From the NCBI RefSeq assembly GCF_019688735.1, contig NZ_JAIFYA010000001.1, positions 186,001 to 250,000 of the forward strand: a stretch of 64,000 nucleotides of DNA, given 5' to 3'. A program made the translations under genes and the position numbers. Shown piece after piece: positions 16,004-24,861 of this stretch. The notes under the pieces were generated by a model. It made no database searches, had not been told where the DNA came from, and worked only from the letters and a program-made list of their open reading frames with translations. Source of the DNA: Thermosulfurimonas sp. F29. Its GTDB lineage: Bacteria; Desulfobacterota; Thermodesulfobacteria; Thermodesulfobacteriales; Thermodesulfobacteriaceae. Every line of letters starts with the position of its first letter. Position 1 is the stretch's first letter.

Positions 16004-16563
16004 CGGGAGATCCTGAAGGCGTAAATGGGTTCCACCACGATGGCCCTGGGGATTACCGGACAGGCGTAAGTGCACAGTCCGCAACCCACGCAAAACTCCG
16101 GTACGACCACCGGTCGCAATCTGTCGAGCCTGATGGCTTTCTCCCTGAAGGGACAGGCATTGTAGCAGGAGCGACATATCCCCTGCCCCTTCCAGGTCAC
16201 GCAGAGGCGTCGGTTTACCCGGGCCAGGCCCATACGGACCTCTTTCTGGGAGATCTTGCGCAGGGTACCGGTGGGACAGACCTTCACGCAGCGCATGCAC
16301 AGGTAACAGGGAATCTTTTCCACATAGATAACCGGGGTGCCGGCGTAAAATCCGTGGCGAATGTCCAGGATTTTTATGCTGCGATAGGGACAACTTTCGG
16401 CGCAGCGCCCGCAGCGAATGCAACGGGAGGCGAAGAAATCCTCCGGTATGGCTCCGGGAGGACGCAACACATTGGTCTTAATGGGAGAGGAGGTCAGTTC
16501 CCCCGGAGCGCAGGCGGTCAAAACCCCGACCAGAAGTCCCTTCAGGAAGAAACGCCTCTTCAT
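16000..16563 (-). CDS. napG: Periplasmic ferredoxin-type protein NapG
   Basis: 187 residues with four 4Fe-4S motifs: CIRCGRCAESC, CYLCMRCVKVC, CRSCYNAC and CVGCGLCTYAC. The N-terminus MKRRFFLKGLLVGVLTACA joins a twin-arginine motif with a lipobox-like LTAC, so the exported protein may be lipid-anchored; NapG is normally a soluble Tat substrate, so this is worth noting. Start at 16563 follows GGAAGGAG and overlaps napD by ATGA. It sits between napD and napH and works with NapH. Confidence 0.9.
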   Translation of the reverse strand: MKRRFFLKGLLVGVLTACAPGELTSSPIKTNVLRPPGAIPEDFFASRCIRCGRCAESCPYRSIKILDIRHGFYAGTPVIYVEKIPCYLCMRCVKVCPTGTLRKISQKEVRMGLARVNRRLCVTWKGQGICRSCYNACPFREKAIRLDRLRPVVVPEFCVGCGLCTYACPVIPRAIVVEPIYAFRISR

Positions 16564-16856
16564 TTCTCCTTCCAGGGTCTCTCCGGAACATACTCCCCTT
16601 TTTCCATCCTCTCGATCTCGTCCTCCACATGGAAGTAGGCCACATTTACCGAAAGAATTCCCTCGTTCCGCCTGGGCCATTCCTTTATCTCTTTTTCCAT
16701 CTTTTCCACGGTCTCGTCTTCGTAGACCACCACCATCTCTCCCCGATCGTTCCAGCCGTGCACCTCCACGCCGGGGAGGGCCTCCAGAAAGGCCCTAACC
16801 TCTTCCAGCTTTTCCGGCAGGAAACAGACCACTAAACCGGAAATAGGCATTTCCAC
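16560..16856 (-). CDS. napD: Nap chaperone NapD
   Basis: 98 residues beginning MEMPISGLVVCFLPEKLEEV, the ISGLVV start and beta-alpha-beta ferredoxin-like fold of NapD, which binds the NapA Tat signal and controls its export. Located directly after napA, but separated from it by a strong terminator-like hairpin, so its expression may be partly uncoupled from napA. Overlaps napG by 4 nt. Confidence 0.88.
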   Translation of the reverse strand: MEMPISGLVVCFLPEKLEEVRAFLEALPGVEVHGWNDRGEMVVVYEDETVEKMEKEIKEWPRRNEGILSVNVAYFHVEDEIERMEKGEYVPERPWKEK

Positions 16857-16865
16857 TTACTCCCC

Positions 16866-16925
16866 AAAAAAACCGGGCCTTCGGCCCGGCGGTATAAAGT
16901 TCGGGGCGGGTTGTTCCCCGCCCCG
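16866..16925 (-). terminator. Double hairpin terminator between napA and napD
   Basis: On the minus strand, transcription leaving napA meets a 9-bp GC stem (16902-16910 with 16917-16925), then a 7-bp stem CCGGGCC/GGCCCGG with a 3-nt loop (16873-16889), followed at once by seven T (16866-16872). The second hairpin is a textbook intrinsic terminator. Because napDGH follow on the same strand, it must be leaky, act as an attenuator, or the downstream genes have their own promoter. Confidence 0.85.
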
Positions 16926-16932
16926 GAGATAC

Positions 16933-19353
16933 TTAAATCCTGTGTCCCACCACATAGGGTTTCAAGGGTCTGGGACCGGAAACCTTACGGATCCGGCAGG
17001 CACAGATCTTGAATTCCGGCTCCTTGGAGCCGGGGTCAAAGGCGTCCTTGGTGACCCGGTTGGCCATGCGCGATTCCTCCATGTCGTACCAGTACACGAA
17101 CACCATTCCCTCAATGGGCCCCTCGTACACCTTGGCCGGCAGAACGATCTTCCCGCGCCGGGTCTCTATCTCCACCATGTCGTTGGGTTTGATCCCGAGC
17201 TTGCGGGCATCCCTGGGATTGATCTCCACATAGGCGTAGGGATTGGCCCGCAAAAGCTCAGGAATACGCCCGGTCATGCTCGAGGTGTGCCAGTGATCGA
17301 TCACCCGACCGGTGGAAAGGTAGAAGGGATACTCGGCGTCGGGTTCCTCGGCCGCACCCTGATAAGGACGGAGCCAGATGTAAAGCTTGTGATCCCTGTG
17401 CGCCGGACCGTAAAAGACATAGGGATCGGTGCCCGGGTGTTTGTCCGCCAGGGGATCGATACCCCGCACGAACTTGGTGGGGGTGCCTCCGCGCAACGCA
17501 ATCTCCTCGGTGGGAGCGGGCCACTGGACCCCGTCCGGGCGCTTTCTGAGCACCTCGTAGGTGGCCCCGGAAAGGTCGTTGTCCCGTCCCTTGGTGAGCT
17601 TCTGGGTGTACTCTTCCCAGATAGCCTTGGGAAGCTCGTAACCCTCCTCCTTGCCGAGGAAAGGCTTCACGCAGATGCGGAGATTCCGGGCCCGGCGCCT
17701 GTCTCCGAGCCTCTCGAAGTGCTCGGCCATCCTGAGGGCCCACTCCCGAACGATCCACACCTCGGGCTTGGCCTCTCCGGGCGGATCCACCACCTTGACC
17801 GTGAGCTGACTGCGCCGCTCGGTGCATCCGTAAACCCCGGTCTTCTCGAAGTGGAAGGCCGTGGGAAGCACCAGGTTGGCCAGCTCCGTGGTCTTGGTGG
17901 GAAAGATGTCCGTCACCACCACGAACACATCGTCTCTGCGCAACCCCTTGCGGTAATAATCACAGTTGGGAAGGCTCTGGGCCGGACTGGTGCAGTTGAT
18001 CCAGATGGCCTTGATCTTGCCCTGGTTGACCGCCCGGAACATGGCGATGGTGTGATAACCGGGCTTGGGGGGAATCGTTCCCCGGGGCACCCCCCACAGA
18101 TCCTCCACCTGGTGACGGAGCTTGTCGATCTTTACCGGACGGTGGGCCGGAAGGATGTGACAGAGTCCTCCCCCTTCACGCACCCCGCCGCAGGCGTTGG
18201 GCTGACCGGTGAGCGAGAAACTGTCCGCTCCGGGTTTACAGAGCTGACCGGTGAGGAGGTGAAGGTTGTGTATCAGGTTGTTGGCCCACACGCCCCGGAT
18301 GCGCTGGTTGATGCCCATGGTCCAGAGGGACATGGTGGCCTTGGACCTGGCAAACCAGCGGGCCGCGGTCCGGATCTTTTCCGGCGTGATGTTCCCGCCG
18401 CAGATCTCGGCCGCTTTTTCGGGAGTATACTGCTTGAGGAATTCCTTATACTCCTCGAAGCTCACATCCTTCGGCGGCTTACCTATTTTGAACTTGCAGT
18501 ACTTGCGGATGAATTCCTCGTCGTAGAGCCCCTCCTCAACGATCACATAGGCCATGGCGTTAAGCAGGGCCAGATCCGTGCCAGGCTTAAACTGGAGATG
18601 GAGATCCGCGATACGGGAGGTGGGCGACACCCGAGGATCGGCGTTGATCACCTTGACCTCGTCCGGGCGGGAAAGCTTGCGATTCATCACCCGCCGGAAA
18701 AGTACCGGATGGCACTCCGCCATGTTGCTCCCGATAATGAAGAAACAGTAAGCCTTTTCGATGTTGGCGTAGGAACCGATGGGTTCGTCCGCCCCGAAAG
18801 AGGTGAGGTACCCGCCCACGGCGCTAGCCATGCATAACCGGGGATTTCCCTCCACATTGTTGGTGCCCAGGCCACCGCGCATGATCTTCTGAAAGAGATA
18901 GGTCTCCTCGGTCAGGGCCTGACCCGATCCGTAATAGGCGGTGGCGTCAGGGCCATACCGGGCTACCGTTTCCGCGAACTTACGGGCCGCTATGTCCAGG
19001 GCCTCCTCCCAGGAGATCTCCCGAAAGGGCTGATCCTTGCGTTCGCGGTAAAGGGGTTTCTTCAATCTTTCCGGATGATGGATGATCCGGTAAAAGAGCA
19101 TACCCTTCATGCACACATAACCCTTGTTGGTGGCCGACTCCGTGATACCCTTAATGGCCACGGGTTTCCCGTTCTTGAGGCCCAGGTAGACCCGGCAACC
19201 CACCCCGCAGAATCGACACACGCCGGGTTCCCAGCGGTCCACATCCGCGGCCTGGGCCACCTCCCTCATCCCCCGGGGCAACTCGATGCCCACCAGGGAA
19301 GCCGCCGTCAGGGCTGCGGTTCTTTTAATGAACTGTCTTCTGGTAAGTCCCAT
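16933..19353 (-). CDS. napA: Periplasmic nitrate reductase catalytic subunit NapA
   Basis: Mo-bisMGD enzyme reducing nitrate to nitrite. 806 residues: Tat signal (TRRQFIKRTAALTAASLVG), a 4Fe-4S site CRFCGVGC...GYVCMKG, and RLCMASAVGGY, whose Cys matches the molybdenum ligand of NapA. The C-terminal domain has the molybdopterin-binding pattern STGRVIDHWHTSSMTGR. ATG at 19353 follows GGAGG. No napB or napC lies nearby; NapM and NapGH replace them. Followed by a terminator hairpin. Confidence 0.95.
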   Translation of the reverse strand: MGLTRRQFIKRTAALTAASLVGIELPRGMREVAQAADVDRWEPGVCRFCGVGCRVYLGLKNGKPVAIKGITESATNKGYVCMKGMLFYRIIHHPERLKKPLYRERKDQPFREISWEEALDIAARKFAETVARYGPDATAYYGSGQALTEETYLFQKIMRGGLGTNNVEGNPRLCMASAVGGYLTSFGADEPIGSYANIEKAYCFFIIGSNMAECHPVLFRRVMNRKLSRPDEVKVINADPRVSPTSRIADLHLQFKPGTDLALLNAMAYVIVEEGLYDEEFIRKYCKFKIGKPPKDVSFEEYKEFLKQYTPEKAAEICGGNITPEKIRTAARWFARSKATMSLWTMGINQRIRGVWANNLIHNLHLLTGQLCKPGADSFSLTGQPNACGGVREGGGLCHILPAHRPVKIDKLRHQVEDLWGVPRGTIPPKPGYHTIAMFRAVNQGKIKAIWINCTSPAQSLPNCDYYRKGLRRDDVFVVVTDIFPTKTTELANLVLPTAFHFEKTGVYGCTERRSQLTVKVVDPPGEAKPEVWIVREWALRMAEHFERLGDRRRARNLRICVKPFLGKEEGYELPKAIWEEYTQKLTKGRDNDLSGATYEVLRKRPDGVQWPAPTEEIALRGGTPTKFVRGIDPLADKHPGTDPYVFYGPAHRDHKLYIWLRPYQGAAEEPDAEYPFYLSTGRVIDHWHTSSMTGRIPELLRANPYAYVEINPRDARKLGIKPNDMVEIETRRGKIVLPAKVYEGPIEGMVFVYWYDMEESRMANRVTKDAFDPGSKEPEFKICACRIRKVSGPRPLKPYVVGHRI

Positions 19354-19371
19354 GGGACACCTCCTCCCGAA

Positions 19372-19746
19372 TTATTCGTGTTTTTTGAAGAGATGCGGAG
19401 TGTGACATTCCCAGCAGGCCCTGTCCTTCGGGCAATTGTCGTAGGCCTTCGCGTGACAGGTGCGACAGGTCTCCCGCGTGGGTTCGTGGAAGGTCTCAAA
19501 GGTCCCGTGGCATTGAAAGCACTTGACCATGGCCAGTCCGTGCCGGGACTTGTGCCATTCCTCGTAAATTTCGGGGGTCTCCGTCCGATGACATTCGCTA
19601 CAGGCGATCCACTTCTCCTGCTCGGAAAGCTCCGGATGGGTGACCGCGGGTTTCTTGGCCACCTCAGGGGACGGAGCCTTCTGGGGAGCACAGGCAAAAA
19701 GCAGAGCGGTCAAACCGACTATCAGAGTGCCCAGTTTTACTCTCAT
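19372..19746 (-). CDS. napM: Tetrahaem lipoprotein cytochrome c NapM
   Basis: 124 residues. The signal peptide ends in a lipobox (LLFAC, Cys19), and four CXXCH sites follow at C49, C76, C94 and C111. Position just before napA and size match NapM of deltaproteobacterial NapMADGH systems, where it is the proposed electron donor to NapA in place of NapB. It lies downstream of a terminator-like hairpin that separates it from the porin gene. Confidence 0.88.
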   Translation of the reverse strand: MRVKLGTLIVGLTALLFACAPQKAPSPEVAKKPAVTHPELSEQEKWIACSECHRTETPEIYEEWHKSRHGLAMVKCFQCHGTFETFHEPTRETCRTCHAKAYDNCPKDRACWECHTPHLFKKHE

Positions 19747-19768
19747 AACCTCCCTCCTTTTAAGCCCG

Positions 19769-19799
19769 AAAATTAAAGGGGGAGGCTACCGCCTCCCCC
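19769..19799 (-). terminator. Hairpin terminator between the porin gene and napM
   Basis: A 9-bp stem GGGGGAGGC/GCCTCCCCC (19778-19786 with 19791-19799) with a 4-nt loop, followed on the minus strand by TTTAATTTT (19777-19769). It sits 13 nt after the porin stop and would separate the HAO-like operon from napMA unless read through. Confidence 0.8.
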
Positions 19800-19811
19800 A
19801 ATTGACCGTCC

Positions 19812-21383
19812 CTAGAAAGTGAAACGAAGCTCCGCGTAGAAGAAGGTCAAATCGTCGTCGGCCTGAAAGGCATCCTCCACCACATCACCGCCCCAGATGT
19901 GGCTGAGGTAGAGGTCGAGCCCCACCTTAACGCCGTTGTACTGATAGAGGTTCTTGATGAACACCGAGAGGTCCCACATGGTAAGAAGATCGTCATCTTT
20001 CTTGGCAATGTGATTCATCACCGGGGCGTAGCTGAGAGCATCCGGGCGCATCATGCCGGAGCCGAGATACCAGATGTCCCGGTCTTCGGTGAGATTGACG
20101 AAGTGAACATCAGAACGGACGACGACATTCTTGCGAGGTTTAAGGATCACCTGGGCCATCCAGTAGTTGGTATTCATGAAGGTGTAGGAAGGAGTCATGG
20201 AGTACACCCGCAGGGTGGGGATCATCATGAAGAAGGTCTCGTGGTCGCCGTCGTTGGGGTCGTCGTCCCCGGTGCCGTAGAAGTAGCCCACCCGGAACCA
20301 GGGCTGCCAGGGAAGGTCCTTGAACTTGTAGCCGGCCTCGACAGCGATGGCCCAGGCCTTATGGTCAAGGGTGCGATCGTGTCCAGCCACGCCCCGTCCC
20401 CAGGTTCCCCACTGATAGCCGCCCCAGAGGAGGAAGTCCGCCACTCCGGAGCCCATGTCGCGGGCGTAAACGAGATGCCCACCGAGCATGTGCACCTCGC
20501 AATCTCCCAGTCCGGTCAGCTCAGCCGTGTAGTCGTAGGTCTTGGTCCCCACCGTAACGGTCTTTACCTTGGAAAGCCTGCGCTCATCGTTGTAGTAATA
20601 GTAGAAGAGCTGCGCATCGAGGTTGGGCACATAGGGATTGGTGTCCTTGAGGCTTAAAACCGCGGTCACGATGTCGATGTCGTGGGTGGACTCCCCGTTC
20701 ATCTCCGGATCGTCCCGCCGGAGATAGAAACCACCCGGGGTGGGATGCATGTAGGAGAGGGTGAAATTCCAGGGATTGAAGTCGTAGGAGAGCACGCCAC
20801 CGTCAAAGGCCCTTCCCACGCGAGACCAGTCGAAGGGACCGATCATGCGCTGGGAGATGCGCACCTTCTTCACCCACTTGAGCGTGGCATTCTTGGGAAG
20901 GCCGCCTTCAAGCCCGGAAAGATAGAAAAACCGGCCGAGCTTCACGCTCAGACCCGGCACCATCGGGGGTTTCACCCGCACCCAGGCCTGAGAGATGGCC
21001 CCGTAACCTATGTTCGTGGCCTTGTCCGGATGCGCGGTAGGCCCTCCAAAAGGCCCGTTGAACTTGTAATAGAGCGCCCCTAATCCGAACTCTCCGTCAT
21101 CAGGAAGGCCGAAAAACTGCGTCCAGTGGAGCTGGGCGTAGGCGTCCACCACCGGGGAAGAAAAGCCGGCCCCGAAACGCATCTTGCTGGAGACGAAGGA
21201 ATACGAGTCATCGTAATCAAAGTTGTCCTGAGCGTACTTTTTGTCAAAGGTGTTCCAGTATTCGTAACGGATCTCCTCCTTAAAATCCAGCCGGCCCTTG
21301 ACCTTCCCCTCTACCGTATAGGCCAGGGCCCCGGAAACCCACATCAAAATCCCAAAAAATGCCAACCATACCCAGCGTTTCAT
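19812..21383 (-). CDS. Outer-membrane beta-barrel porin, alginate-export-like
   Basis: 523 residues with a signal peptide (ends SGALA), alternating aromatic/polar beta strands throughout and a C-terminal Phe (ELRFTF), the outer-membrane sorting signal. The pattern LDFKEEIRYEYWNTF near the start resembles the alginate_exp porin family found beside respiratory cytochromes in sulfur and metal reducers. Placement between the HAO-like and nap genes suggests it lets nitrate or nitrite through the outer membrane; this is inference. ATG follows GGAGGTGGTAAC. Confidence 0.8.
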   Translation of the reverse strand: MKRWVWLAFFGILMWVSGALAYTVEGKVKGRLDFKEEIRYEYWNTFDKKYAQDNFDYDDSYSFVSSKMRFGAGFSSPVVDAYAQLHWTQFFGLPDDGEFGLGALYYKFNGPFGGPTAHPDKATNIGYGAISQAWVRVKPPMVPGLSVKLGRFFYLSGLEGGLPKNATLKWVKKVRISQRMIGPFDWSRVGRAFDGGVLSYDFNPWNFTLSYMHPTPGGFYLRRDDPEMNGESTHDIDIVTAVLSLKDTNPYVPNLDAQLFYYYYNDERRLSKVKTVTVGTKTYDYTAELTGLGDCEVHMLGGHLVYARDMGSGVADFLLWGGYQWGTWGRGVAGHDRTLDHKAWAIAVEAGYKFKDLPWQPWFRVGYFYGTGDDDPNDGDHETFFMMIPTLRVYSMTPSYTFMNTNYWMAQVILKPRKNVVVRSDVHFVNLTEDRDIWYLGSGMMRPDALSYAPVMNHIAKKDDDLLTMWDLSVFIKNLYQYNGVKVGLDLYLSHIWGGDVVEDAFQADDDLTFFYAELRFTF

Positions 21384-21395
21384 GTTACCACCTCC

Positions 21396-21983
21396 TTAAT
21401 TTATTTTTTGTTTATGTATCGTTTCTATGCGTACGAATCTTTTGATTAATGCCGGAGAATAGACGGTAAAGTAGGCTTTGGCCTTATCGTCTCGTCTCTT
21501 CTTATCCGCGAAATCTATTATGTTTTGATTGCAGTAAAACTTGGCTACCGCCAGCAATTCCGGGACTTTCCCGCTCTCGCGCAGGCGTTCGAATTCCTCG
21601 GAAGAAACCTTGCCCTTGGAGGTGAAGTACCAGAAGAGCATTCGGTCGTGGGCCTCGAAGGTGGGTTCACCGAACCTGGCCACCAGGGTTCCCACCAGTT
21701 TTCTCAGGTCTTCCGGCGAAAGAGCGGGATATTCCTCAAAAAGAGCTATAATCCGTTGCGTGCGAGCCTCCACCGCCACCACGAGAGAGTTCCTGCGATA
21801 CCTTCGAGTCCCCGGCCAGGCCTCCCTTTCGGGAACGAAGTCCCCGGAGTCCACGAACTTCGCTCCCAGCAGGAGATTCCCGTGGGTTAAACCGAGTTGC
21901 TGAACCTTGTCGAACTCGGAGGAGGCAAAGCCCGAGACGGACACGAAAAACCAGGCCATCATTACGATCAGGGTCTTCTTCAT
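21396..21983 (-). CDS. Exported protein of unknown function in the HAO-like operon
   Basis: 195 residues, with a signal peptide (IVMMAWFFVSVSGFASS) and a mixed alpha/beta mature part containing LSPEDLRKLVGTLVARFGEP. I recognise no family. No CXXCH site and a single Cys (in KFYCNQN) are visible. It lies 54 nt after the octahaem gene and 12 nt before the porin gene, so it is probably a periplasmic component or assembly factor of that system. Confidence 0.75.
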   Translation of the reverse strand: MKKTLIVMMAWFFVSVSGFASSEFDKVQQLGLTHGNLLLGAKFVDSGDFVPEREAWPGTRRYRRNSLVVAVEARTQRIIALFEEYPALSPEDLRKLVGTLVARFGEPTFEAHDRMLFWYFTSKGKVSSEEFERLRESGKVPELLAVAKFYCNQNIIDFADKKRRDDKAKAYFTVYSPALIKRFVRIETIHKQKIN

Positions 21984-22037
21984 CTTTTCGCCTCAAAACG
22001 CGGGGGGAGGGGTGGCCCCTCCCCCTCTCGTTCTCGT

Positions 22038-23669
22038 TTACTGTTCCTTTCCGTAGCGCTCCTTGTACTCCTGCTCGATGGCCTTCATCATCTTGCCGAA
22101 GCCCTTGAGCTTCCACTCGTGCTCGGGGGTGTTCAGGATCTGCGCGATGAGCTTCTGATACTTGGCCAGCTTGCCGTGCTCCTTGGCCACCTTGAGGACT
22201 TCGGGGATGTACTCGTAGTAAAAGTGGCGAGCTACCTCATACAGCCCGTGCCAGTGCGTGTAGTCCGGCCCCAGCATGGCCGCTCCGTGACGGGCACGGC
22301 GTCCCTCGTGGTGCCAGATCTCGAACCAAATCCAGCCCACCTTGGACATGAAGGGCGACTTAGGCACCAGACCGTCCTTGACCATCTCCTGGAAGATCCG
22401 CTTGGCCGGCTTGGCGAACTTCTCGTTGTAGGTCACCACCAGAGCGTCGAACTGCTTGTAGAAGTTCTCCACCTGCTGCATACCGTGACAGCTCTTGCAC
22501 ACCTCCATCATGGCCGCCCGGCGCTCCTTCCAGCTAATGACCTTCTGGACCTGCTTCTTGGTTCTGACCTTCACCAGCTTGTCGCCCTTGCGCACATAGT
22601 CGTAGACCTCCACATACTGACCCGGAAGCGGCGGAATGTCCCCGGGCACATCGTAGACCTTGCCGTCGGTGGTGATCACCCGGTTGAGGTGCACGGAGAT
22701 GGGCGGACGCAGGTTCCAGGAGATACGATCACCCACATTGTGGGTGTTGCGGGCGATGGAGCCGTTGGGCTTCACATAGGCTCCCATGTGGCAGGTGGAA
22801 CAGGTGGGGGCAAAGTAGTAGTCCTTACCCAGCACCCAGGATCCGGTCTTGAGGATGTTCATCCCCATGAGCCCCTTCTCCCGCACGGCCGAAAGATAGG
22901 CGATCCCGTGCTTGGACTCCTCGTAAACCTCCTTCTGGGGATGATCCGGTCCCAGGTGGCACTTTCCGCAGGCGAAGGGCTGCCGCGCCACGCTGGCCCG
23001 GAAGGCGTGCTTGGAATGGCAGGCGTTACAGGCCCCCTTGGAGCCGTCGGGATTGATCCGCCCCATTCCGCTGTTGGGCCAGGTGGAAGGATCGAACTGC
23101 GGTGCCCCCTCCTTGTTGCGCAGAATCTTTCCGTTCTTGTCCCTGAGGACCTTCACCACCGATCCGTGGCACTGCCAGCAGGCGTTCTGGGCGTCGGCCT
23201 TGGCCGCCGTGGGCGGAAGCCCCCACTTGGTCACCGACTCCACCGGCGCGCTGCAGACCACCTCCCCCAGAAGGTTATCCAGAGAGGCCATGATCTGGCC
23301 GGCCGTGGCGTGATGAGAATTCTCGTACTCCCTGTACTCCCGCGGGTGGCAGTAAGAGCAATCCCGGGGCGTGATGAGGGTCTTGATGAAGGCCCCCTCG
23401 TGATTGTAGCCCAGGGGATCCCCCTTGTCCGCCGCGTGACAGGTATAACAACCCACCGGGCCCTCCTTGGCCGCGGCGTGCGGGGATTCCTGCCACTGAA
23501 AGACCAGCGACTTGTTCTCCTTCAGGTGACACATCATGCACTTCTTGTTGAGCTCGCGCACCTTGGGGTTGGTGACATCCTTTGAAAATTGCGTCACCGC
23601 CAACCCCGATCCTCCCCAGCCCAGAAGGGCCAGGCCCACCAGAAACGACCAAAACACCTTCCATCTCAT
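22038..23669 (-). CDS. Octahaem c-type cytochrome, hydroxylamine oxidoreductase (HAO)-like
   Basis: 543 residues with a signal peptide (about 1-24) and exactly eight CXXCH sites at C44, C74, C104, C164, C214, C234, C290 and C391; no CXXCK as in NrfA. The C-terminal helical region has HHEGRRARHGAAM and PDYTHWHG, typical of HAO family proteins. In anaerobes such proteins are thought to run reductively, taking nitrite and hydroxylamine to ammonium. Tyr470 and Tyr477 lie where an HAO cross-link Tyr could be, but only an alignment can tell. ATG at 23669 chosen over GTG at 23678 because of the GAGGAGG spacing. Confidence 0.88.
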   Translation of the reverse strand: MRWKVFWSFLVGLALLGWGGSGLAVTQFSKDVTNPKVRELNKKCMMCHLKENKSLVFQWQESPHAAAKEGPVGCYTCHAADKGDPLGYNHEGAFIKTLITPRDCSYCHPREYREYENSHHATAGQIMASLDNLLGEVVCSAPVESVTKWGLPPTAAKADAQNACWQCHGSVVKVLRDKNGKILRNKEGAPQFDPSTWPNSGMGRINPDGSKGACNACHSKHAFRASVARQPFACGKCHLGPDHPQKEVYEESKHGIAYLSAVREKGLMGMNILKTGSWVLGKDYYFAPTCSTCHMGAYVKPNGSIARNTHNVGDRISWNLRPPISVHLNRVITTDGKVYDVPGDIPPLPGQYVEVYDYVRKGDKLVKVRTKKQVQKVISWKERRAAMMEVCKSCHGMQQVENFYKQFDALVVTYNEKFAKPAKRIFQEMVKDGLVPKSPFMSKVGWIWFEIWHHEGRRARHGAAMLGPDYTHWHGLYEVARHFYYEYIPEVLKVAKEHGKLAKYQKLIAQILNTPEHEWKLKGFGKMMKAIEQEYKERYGKEQ

Positions 23670-23694
23670 ACCCGACACCTCCTCAAAATATTTT

Positions 23695-24861
23695 TTAGGT
23701 ATGGTTTTGGGCCTCCTCGGTAACCCACAGGGGAAAGATCTTGGAAAGCAGGTAAAGGATGACCACCGGGGCCATTAGGATAAGGATGGTGGGAAGAATG
23801 CCCTCCTTCTCAAAAAATCCGGGGTGATAGAAGGTGAAACCCCGACCGCTTTTCGAGACCATCTGCCCCCCGATCACCACATTCCACCGCATGCAGTAGA
23901 CCTGGATAAGCAGCATCACCGAACACAAGGCCGCCAGATACTGCAAGGCTTTCCCTCGAATATTGGCCAGAGAGAGCACTCCGAGGATCACGAGCGGAAT
24001 AAAGGAAAAAATAAAGATCTGCATCACGATAAAGCTCGTAAAAAGCGGTCCCGAAATGAGCTTCTCCAGCACATGCCAGCTCTCCACGCGCAGGTAGGCG
24101 TGCACTCCGAGATCCAGCATCTCCAGGACCACATCCAGAATGAGAAATCCCCACAGGTACTTCACCAGAGCGGAAAGACACTCCTCGTCCACGGGGCGCT
24201 TCTTCACCCACTGCACCAGGAGATATCCCAGGATGATGCCGGCGATACCCGAGACGCAGGCCGAAAGCAGAAAGATCACCGGCATGAGGGGCGTAAGCCA
24301 CCAGTGCACCGCCTTGACCCCTCCGAAGATGAACCCCACATATCCGTGAAGCACGCAGGCCATGGGGATTCCGATGAGGGCCAGCCAGCCGGTCACCTTG
24401 TGGTCGAACTGAAGCGTGGCCGGAGAAAGATCAGTGTTCCCGAAGGTGAGAAACCGATAAACGGCGGCCTTAAGGCCGGTGGTCTGAGGAAGCAGGCGGG
24501 CAAAGACCGCCCGATAGATGAAGACGATCTCCAGGAGAAGAACCACCATGTAGGAGCTATACACATACCCGAAACCGGCCATGGCCGAGGTGGGGTGCGG
24601 GGTGAGCATGATGTTAAAGCAGCGCTCCGGACGCCCCAGGTGATTCAGAAGCGGCCAGGTGCAGCAGATTCCGAAGGCCAGGGCGAAGATCAACGCGAAA
24701 CGCGAGACCGGACGCAGAGCCTTCACATGGAACACATGGTAAAGGGAGGACACGATGAAGGCCCCGGCGATAATTCCGGTGATGTAAGGATAGGTAACGA
24801 TCATAAGACTCCAGTGGATGTGATGCTCGTTGGGAAATACATACCCTACGATGTCGGCCAT
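23695..24861 (-). CDS. NrfD/PsrC-type quinone-interacting membrane subunit
   Basis: 388 residues with about nine to ten hydrophobic spans, beginning with HIHWSLMIVTYPYITGIIAG, typical of NrfD/PolysulfideReductase_C proteins that bind menaquinol without haem. The ATG at 24861 shares its A with the stop of the Fe-S protein gene (TGATG), behind GGAGG. With that protein it forms an NrfCD-like quinol-oxidising pair that could feed the octahaem protein through the tetrahaem cytochrome. Confidence 0.9.
   Translation of the reverse strand: MADIVGYVFPNEHHIHWSLMIVTYPYITGIIAGAFIVSSLYHVFHVKALRPVSRFALIFALAFGICCTWPLLNHLGRPERCFNIMLTPHPTSAMAGFGYVYSSYMVVLLLEIVFIYRAVFARLLPQTTGLKAAVYRFLTFGNTDLSPATLQFDHKVTGWLALIGIPMACVLHGYVGFIFGGVKAVHWWLTPLMPVIFLLSACVSGIAGIILGYLLVQWVKKRPVDEECLSALVKYLWGFLILDVVLEMLDLGVHAYLRVESWHVLEKLISGPLFTSFIVMQIFIFSFIPLVILGVLSLANIRGKALQYLAALCSVMLLIQVYCMRWNVVIGGQMVSKSGRGFTFYHPGFFEKEGILPTILILMAPVVILYLLSKIFPLWVTEEAQNHT

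Noticed and set aside
22038-23669. Octahaem protein as NrfA nitrite reductase
   Set aside because: NrfA has five haems with CXXCK at the active site. Here are eight CXXCH and an HAO-like C-terminus.
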